A DNA stretch of 64,000 nucleotides. It comes from Liquidambar formosana (taxonomy: Eukaryota > Streptophyta > Magnoliopsida > Saxifragales > Altingiaceae). A model generated the notes under the pieces. The model made no database searches. It was given only the letters and a program-made list of their open reading frames with translations, and was not told the origin of the DNA. Below, one piece after another: positions 58,463-64,000 of this stretch (positions are counted from its first letter, which is position 1; every line of letters begins with the position of its first letter). The stretch covers positions 27,426,271-27,490,270 of the forward strand of contig CM077833.1 of assembly GCA_039720395.1 (NCBI GenBank). Reading direction: 5' to 3'. The position numbers and the translations under genes are program-made.

Positions 58463-58732
58463 ATGGCAATATGGACTCCTAGAAGTGCAAATTTTCCCTT
58501 GTCGGAAGAGCAACTAAAGGGTCTTCTCAAGAGATACGACACCAACGGAGACGGTCGGCTGAGCAAGAAAGAGCTCAAGGTAGCCTTCCGCAGCCTGGGC
58601 TTGCGTTTCAGCGGTTGGAGAGCAGGGCGAGCTCTCCGCCATGCTGACGCCAATGGAGACGGTTTTATCAGCGAAGACGAGATGAATGAGCTTATTAAAT
58701 ATGCTATGAAATGGGGTTTTTGTATTAATTAA
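58463..58732 (+). CDS. Small two-EF-hand calcium-binding protein (polcalcin/CML-like), tandem copy 2
   Basis: An intronless 89-residue paralogue of the protein at 54433. Loop 1 is residues 26-37 (DTNGDGRLSKKE) and loop 2 is 62-73 (DANGDGFISEDE). Both loops are canonical; loop 1 has Asn instead of Asp at position 3, which is still a calcium ligand. The N-terminus is two residues longer and basic (MAIWTPRSANF), and the C-terminus adds FCIN. The central block GWRAGRALRHADANGDGF is nearly identical to copy 1. Its role is probably calcium sensing; targets are unknown. Differences lie mainly in the N-terminus, linker and tail, where specificity could differ. Confidence 0.9.
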   Translation: MAIWTPRSANFPLSEEQLKGLLKRYDTNGDGRLSKKELKVAFRSLGLRFSGWRAGRALRHADANGDGFISEDEMNELIKYAMKWGFCIN

Positions 58733-58864
58733 GAAAACAGTTTTTTTTTTTTTTTTTTCTTTTTTCTTTCTTCTTCTGGTACAAGTAGCTACTTATAGTT
58801 AGGTTGTCAAACTACAACTTTCTTCTATAATGAAAGGAAAAAAAAAAAAATTGTAATTATTCTC

Positions 58865-58898
<34 letters not shown>

Positions 58899-59473
58899 CC
58901 CCCCCCACCGCCCTTTTTTTTTTTTTTTTTTTTTTTGGCCCTTTTTGTGTGTGTGTGTGTGAAAAGGGAAACTTTATTTTAACTAAAAACAATGTACTTA
59001 ACCTTTATGTTTCTTTTTCTAGGCTCGTTGGAGAAAGGAGTTTCCAGGATGGCATCATATATACCTTGGCCTCATATATGCAATATCTCTGCGTGTCAAA
59101 TCCCATATTTAGGGAAATGATTTTGGACCTGTCATAACAGCTAGTCCCCCAAAATCACCTGTTGTTATGGTTCCGATAACTGCCTTTTGAAATTGAAAAC
59201 AAATTGGTGTGTTTGCATGGAATTAACAAAAGAGGTGGTCACATCAAGGGGTGGTCGCATTTGTATGTTGTTTCGAAGGTACACACATTTGTACCTAGGC
59301 GGCCAGGACGTCTCTGATTATTTTTTCAGAGCATTTCAAAAACTACTCCATTCATTAATTACTATGAAGCCCACTCCAGAACAAGATTAGTTACTGTAAA
59401 GTTTTGTGAGTTGGCAAGCCCTTGGAGCCAAACTCTATCTCAACCAACCATATATTTCGTCACTCCCTTTTGG
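58733..59473. other. 3' region of EF-hand gene 2 and microsatellites
   Basis: T-run at 58741-58759, CT repeat at 58861-58884 followed by TTTC units, short C run, T-run at 58914-58936 and GT repeat at 58945-58960. After this, unremarkable sequence. No further gene is recognised. Confidence 0.5.
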
Positions 59474-59886
59474 CAGAGACGGAACCATAGCCAGGCCTGG
59501 GGTGGTCATGGCCTCCCTCACTTTCACAAAATTGTCTTGGGAAAGTACTTTTTGGTGATTAGATTCCACACCAAAACAAGGTATTACCTGTTAATGTATT
59601 ACAAATTGATTATCAACCTGCTATGAAATGACTACTAATGATTTTGTTTTTGGTATTACATTTCTAAGTGATCATCTAAACGTAATTTACTAGTTTCATT
59701 TTTTTAAGCATAATGGACCAATGGTTCCTCCCAATTAGCATAATGGTCCTCACATGATCCCTTAAAAGTCAAATAGGCAACTTATACCCAATGATAAAAG
59801 GCTAAAATTAATATATACAAAAGGTAAAATGTCCAAAATAATTAACCAAAAACAAACCCTTTCTACTGTTTTAGCTGCTGCTTTTT

Positions 59887-59919
<33 letters not shown>

Positions 59920-60333
59920 GTTGGATTTACCCTAAATTTCTTTCAAACAAAATCCTTGAGCATATTAGAGAGTGACGGCCGACGGAAAGCATCTTGCCAA
60001 AAAAGATCACCGCTTAATGTTTATATATTAACATACACTTTTTGGTTTTTTATCTTTTATATTTTTATTTAAATTTTTTTTTAAACATTCTTCAAATTTA
60101 TTGCTGCTGTCAACCCCTTTTCTTCTTCTTCTTTCTTTCTTTCTTTTATTTTTTTCTTTTATTTATTTTTTTGTCATGGTTTTAAAGAAGTATAAGGTCT
60201 AGTCGTTTACCTTCCATTCAATGTATTCATATATTTAATCTTGAATCTTAGTATGATTCTCATACTTAAATAGTAAAATTTTTATTATTCATACTTTGAC
60301 TGCTCTTGAGATAAAATCCTGGTTTCGTCCCTG
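59474..60333 (+). mobile_element. hAT-type non-autonomous element, CAGRGACGG family, copy 2
   Basis: The 860-bp element has ends CAGAGACGGAACC and GGTTTCGTCCCTG. A perfect 8-bp target duplication ccttttgg lies at 59466-59473 and 60334-60341. It matches 28804-29611 along its length. The interior has a poly(T) run at 59890-59918. No transposase. Confidence 0.85.
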
Positions 60334-60614
60334 CCTTTTGGAAATCGAAAAATTGATTTGATTAGGTTGAGGGCGTATGGGTGTCTCACTCGAATGTCCT
60401 GCATCATCACAATCGTTGGTGGATGACACACTCCAAAGGTTTGGGACATTTTGGACTTGATCAGTATTGATGGATTAATAATCTATACATACAACCCTGC
60501 ATCAACCAACCCTTACGGGGGTATCTGATTTTAGTCCAAGACCAAGTATTATTTATGGCCCACAAGAAAGAAAGCCCATGAAATGGGCCATCCTCACCTT
60601 GGCAAGTAAATTAA

Positions 60615-60842
60615 GGCGTTGTTTGGAAATTTAAAAAGTAGGCTGCTGGAAGATGAATTTGATTGATTTTGATTTTACAATTATTTGGTAAGTCTCTTTT
60701 TTAGTAAATTTGTTTAATCTTGTACATAAAATAAGGCATAAACACAAAATTTTTCAAATCAACAAGGAGTAAAGTTCTCTAAAAATCAGATATTAGGAGG
60801 ATTGACCAAACAAATCTAATTCTAAAATTTCCAAACAGGCCC
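60615..60842. mobile_element. Tourist-like MITE
   Basis: A 228-bp stretch with inverted ends GGCGTTGTTTGGAAATTT and AAATTTCCAAACAGGCCC. A matching 3-bp target duplication is not clear, so the superfamily assignment rests on the ends. Confidence 0.5.
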
Positions 60843-60919
60843 AAGGAAACGTAGTGACGAGTAACTGACTAACTGGCCTTTCCTGCTAAGTTCGGTATGT
60901 TCTGGCCCATACTCCATTA

Positions 60920-61248
60920 GACCATCTCCAACCCAAAAGAGTTATTTTGGTGAGCTAACAATTATTTTTAGCTCAATAAGTGTAAAAATAGTTCTCTACA
61001 GTAAAAATAATTCTCTGCAGTAAAGTAGTTGCTCCAATGCAGCAAAAGCTATTTTTTAGTTCACCTAGTTTTCCCTCTTTCCAACTACCATTCCCCACAT
61101 GGCCAAATAACTTTGAGCTAAACTGAGAACCAAATTTGGCTTTCAGTTTAGTTTTCAGCTATTTTAACTCACTATTTATCTCTCCCATTGGAGAAAGCCC
61201 TTTAGAGTTAAAAGCTAACACTATAGCTCTCTCATTGGAGATGCACTT
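60920..61248. mobile_element. MITE with GACCATCTCCAA ends, probably MULE-type
   Basis: A 329-bp stretch with ends GACCATCTCCAA and TTGGAGATGCACTT. The 9-bp flanks actccatta (60911-60919) and agtccatta (61249-61257) match at eight positions. The interior is rich in agcta-type motifs. It is unrelated to the gggaacgg family. Confidence 0.55.
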
Positions 61249-62321
61249 AGTCCATTATTGTCCATTATTCACCAGGTAAGGGAGCCTGAACATTAATATG
61301 AGTTCCTTTCAGGTTAATGGGCCTGAAATGGGCTTAAAGACCTCCCCTATTGTTGGGTTGTCTGTACATGACGGGGCTCGAATTTAGACAGGGTGTCTGA
61401 TAAGCCCATGGCCGAATGGATTTGGTTTTGAACTGCCCCAATATGTGGAGTTGAGCAGACGCTTCCCGCTGATTAACAAAGCTGAACGGAGGCTGAGCCC
61501 AATAAATTAGGAATGGGCTTGAAGGTGGACAAATCTTAGGGCAAACCTGTGATGATATTCCCACCAAGGAGTGTTGTGTATGAATTTCGAGAAAAATGTT
61601 ATTTCCCCGATTATTTTTTCCAACTCTCTCACATAAGGTACAATCTCATGAATCTCACTTGAGTATGGGTCCCATTCTATCTGAGAGAGTTTGAGTAGAA
61701 GTTGTGAAAAGGAATTTGGGTGAATACAATTAAAGTCTGTTCGGTGTCCAAATGAAAAATGAAACAATTTTAGTATATTTTATATAGTGAAGGCACAAAT
61801 TCATTACCTTGAATGAAAAAAATTTAGAGAGAATGATGACCATCATAAAAATAAGAGTAAATTTAAAATAGTAGCATTTCATAACATTTCGAAAAATAGT
61901 GGACATTGTTGATTCTATAACGTAAACAATAATGATAACTCCAACTGATTTTTAATAGCCTCATTCACGGTGATGTATCTGTAACTTCAATACTATGCAA
62001 AATACATTAAAATTGCTTAATTCCATTTGAAGTTTTGGACGAGCAAGCAAGTTGTAATTCAATTTCAAGTCTTAGATTGGCCCTTAGTACAATCCCCTCC
62101 TAAAAATGAAGTGCAAAACAAACTATTTTTTTTCCAGATGTTTATATAATTATTCTTAGAATCAAAATGAAGACCACACATGATCAATTTTTTTAATTCG
62201 TAAGCAATCATATAAATGTTAATTCTCTCAAGAATTGTCTGACTACGTACACAAGACATAGGCAAAAGCATTATTGAAATTACAATCACATAAGGATCAA
62301 GATGAAAGTTAATAGCCAATG

Positions 62322-62455
62322 GCCCTATGGCCTAATGGCACTTCCCCATATGTGGGAAGAAATTGGATTCGAGTCTTTGAAAAGCTACATGGTATTCTTG
62401 CTCCGTAATCGGAATCTCCCCTGGCCAACCCCCCAAACCCCCCCCCCCCCCCCAA
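62322..62455 (+). mobile_element. tRNA-derived SINE-like segment
   Basis: Two pol III promoter-like boxes have tRNA spacing: an A-box-like TGGCCTAATGG at about 62328 and a B-box-like GGATTCGAGTC at about 62369. Sequence after the boxes ends in a C-run. No target duplication was found. It could also be a chance match or a decayed tRNA copy. Confidence 0.4.
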
Positions 62456-63539
62456 TCAAAAAAAGAAGAAGTTGAAAGTCATTAATATTCTTGCACTAGT
62501 TGGTTACTCCCAAACTTTAGTATGGATCTTTTGACCAAGATTTTTCTTAGCATATACTCTGTAAAAGATTTAGATTTTCCCCACTTATTCGCTTAAAAAG
62601 TGAGATTAAAAGATTGAATGGTCACCACTCACCATAGGTATATGATTCGATCCGAGTTAGGAAAGAGATTTTAGGTTAAATTATTTAAGTGATTGAAAAA
62701 ATTGAATTTAGGAGATAGATTTTATGTAGCGTGGTCTTCCAGCTAATTATAATATTTTCTTTCGAATCTATAAGTCCTTTTTCTTCTTATTGGGCCACTC
62801 ATTTCGAATCTGTTAATCATGTAATCTGTTCTATTGTACTGGCCTTTTCATTTCAAGATTATATATCCTAGTCTCTTCAATTCAGAGATGTGCCACCACA
62901 CTACACTAGTCCACTTGGCTATGTATGTCCGAGAAGCGGGCCTCTTGCATCAACCTTTAGACCAAAAGGGCAAAAGGAATGAAGCCCATCTCACCTCCAT
63001 CTCTAAGATCAGTACAGGACCACTCTTACCAACACAGCCTTCCACATCAGACAATTAGCACAATTTCTTTATTGTGTATTTAAGTATTTTACATAGTAGT
63101 GAATGCATAAAAACATCAGGCCAAAACACATTAGCACTAGTGTTTGCAGGAACTCACCTCCTGATGGAATCCACTTTGAAAATAATTTGTCCAAATAAAT
63201 TATGATTGATCAAATCTCACCCACTTTATTCCTAATCCTCCCCCCCCCCCCCCCCCCCCCCCGCAAAAAAAAATTCGATATTTGATTTATAAGGTTTTGC
63301 TACTTTAAAGATAAGAGTTAGTGAACTGATTTAGATGGCCCAAACCCTTATTAATCATACAGAGTAATAATATAAATAAATAAAAAAACATTGATATCCC
63401 AGACGTAGTGCTGGTAAGTTAGAACCCAAAGTAGTCCCAGCGCCATGCATAAGTCCATACACAAGCTCATGCAACAAATAATGAAATATTTTACCATGAG
63501 GGATGCATAGTCATGACTCACATTTAGGGGGAATTACAG

Positions 63540-63830
63540 ATTGGTCCATTTATAGGCAAATAATTACAGTTAGTAGTCATTCTTAGTTAAGTTAGTAGTC
63601 ATTTATTATGAAGTTAGTACTCATTTACTACGAGCTGCAGATGTCTCTGTGTAAGAATACTCGTAGACTGTAGGAAGCTGTAGATTTGTTGGGTGTGTAG
63701 TTCAATCTCAATATATATGATCGCAAAATGTCTATCCTTTTCTTTTGTCTGGTTTCATAATCATATCTCTCTCTCTAGTCGATTAGTAGAACGTTATTTT
63801 TTTAGAGTTGGTCAAGTTGCCACATCAATT
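63540..63830. repeat. Possible LTR fragment shared with the WEB intron
   Basis: A block of about 35 bp around tagtcattcttagttaagtt occurs here (about 63570-63605) and in near-identical form at about 22744-22775 in the WEB-gene intron. The surrounding style, with repeated gttagtagtcattt units, suggests a retrotransposon fragment. No complete element can be delimited. Confidence 0.3.
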
Positions 63831-64000
63831 GGGTAAATCGATCAGTTGCTCTATGTGGAAAATGTCAAGGAGCTCGACTTCTTGTACAAATTTATTTGTT
63901 TAACTAATGTTGATAGTTACAAGCCACATCAGATCACTATAAATATATCATTATTTTTTTTATACAATTTTTAGGAGGACTTATAGGTAGGTCCGACTAT

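Larger units (their letters stand above)
61258..64000. other. Right-hand intergenic DNA
   Basis: No gene is recognised. The stretch holds a SINE-like segment (62322-62455), C-runs at 62438-62453 and 63240-63262, and a possible LTR fragment near 63540-63830. Confidence 0.4.

Overview
This is nuclear DNA of a flowering plant, most likely a eudicot. The evidence is short GT-AG exons in AT-rich introns, chloroplast-targeted proteins, a nuclear tRNA-Tyr with an intron, and many small plant-type transposons. I cannot name the species. All coordinates and splice sites were read by eye from the sequence.

Layout. A chloroplast thioredoxin-like gene lies at 831-4522 (minus). A retrotransposon LTR follows (5518-6689). 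Next come peroxisomal SCP2 (7582-9135, plus), a VID27-like CYPRO4/DEM gene (10755-14426, plus) and photosystem I antenna LHCA5 (15172-17146, plus). A five-unit tandem array (17523-18584) and a tRNA-Tyr gene (19332-19417, minus) separate these from a WEB-family coiled-coil gene (20657-24444, minus), which carries an apparent one-base deletion near its 3' end. From 27.9 to 38.1 kb the DNA is almost all transposon-derived: hAT-like elements, MULE-type foldback MITEs, a Helitron-like relic and a 2.9-kb giant inverted repeat. A xylan glucuronosyltransferase gene (GUX2 type, 38767-41832, minus) has a tRNA-Arg gene on the opposite strand inside an intron. TIC22 follows (44517-49321, minus), then a clean solo LTR with its target-site duplication (50202-51363). 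More MITEs flank two tandem small EF-hand genes (54433-54690 and 58463-58732, plus).

How the genes relate. They do not form one pathway. Four products are predicted to act in or at the chloroplast: the thioredoxin-like protein, LHCA5, TIC22 and WEB-type light-dependent plastid positioning. The others serve the peroxisome (SCP2), Golgi xylan synthesis (GUX) and calcium signalling (EF-hand pair). The order SCP2 - CYPRO4 - WEB - GUX2 - TIC22 matches, from memory, two partial Arabidopsis blocks (At5g42880-42890 and At4g33330-33400). The window therefore looks like a conserved ancestral gene block inflated by transposons.

The best novelty candidates are: a ~400-bp foldback MITE family with six copies, each with a readable 9-bp target duplication; the frameshift in the WEB gene; the giant inverted repeat with Helitron-like ends; and the EF-hand tandem pair with identical TATA-to-ATG spacing. 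I saw no clearly new multi-gene system.
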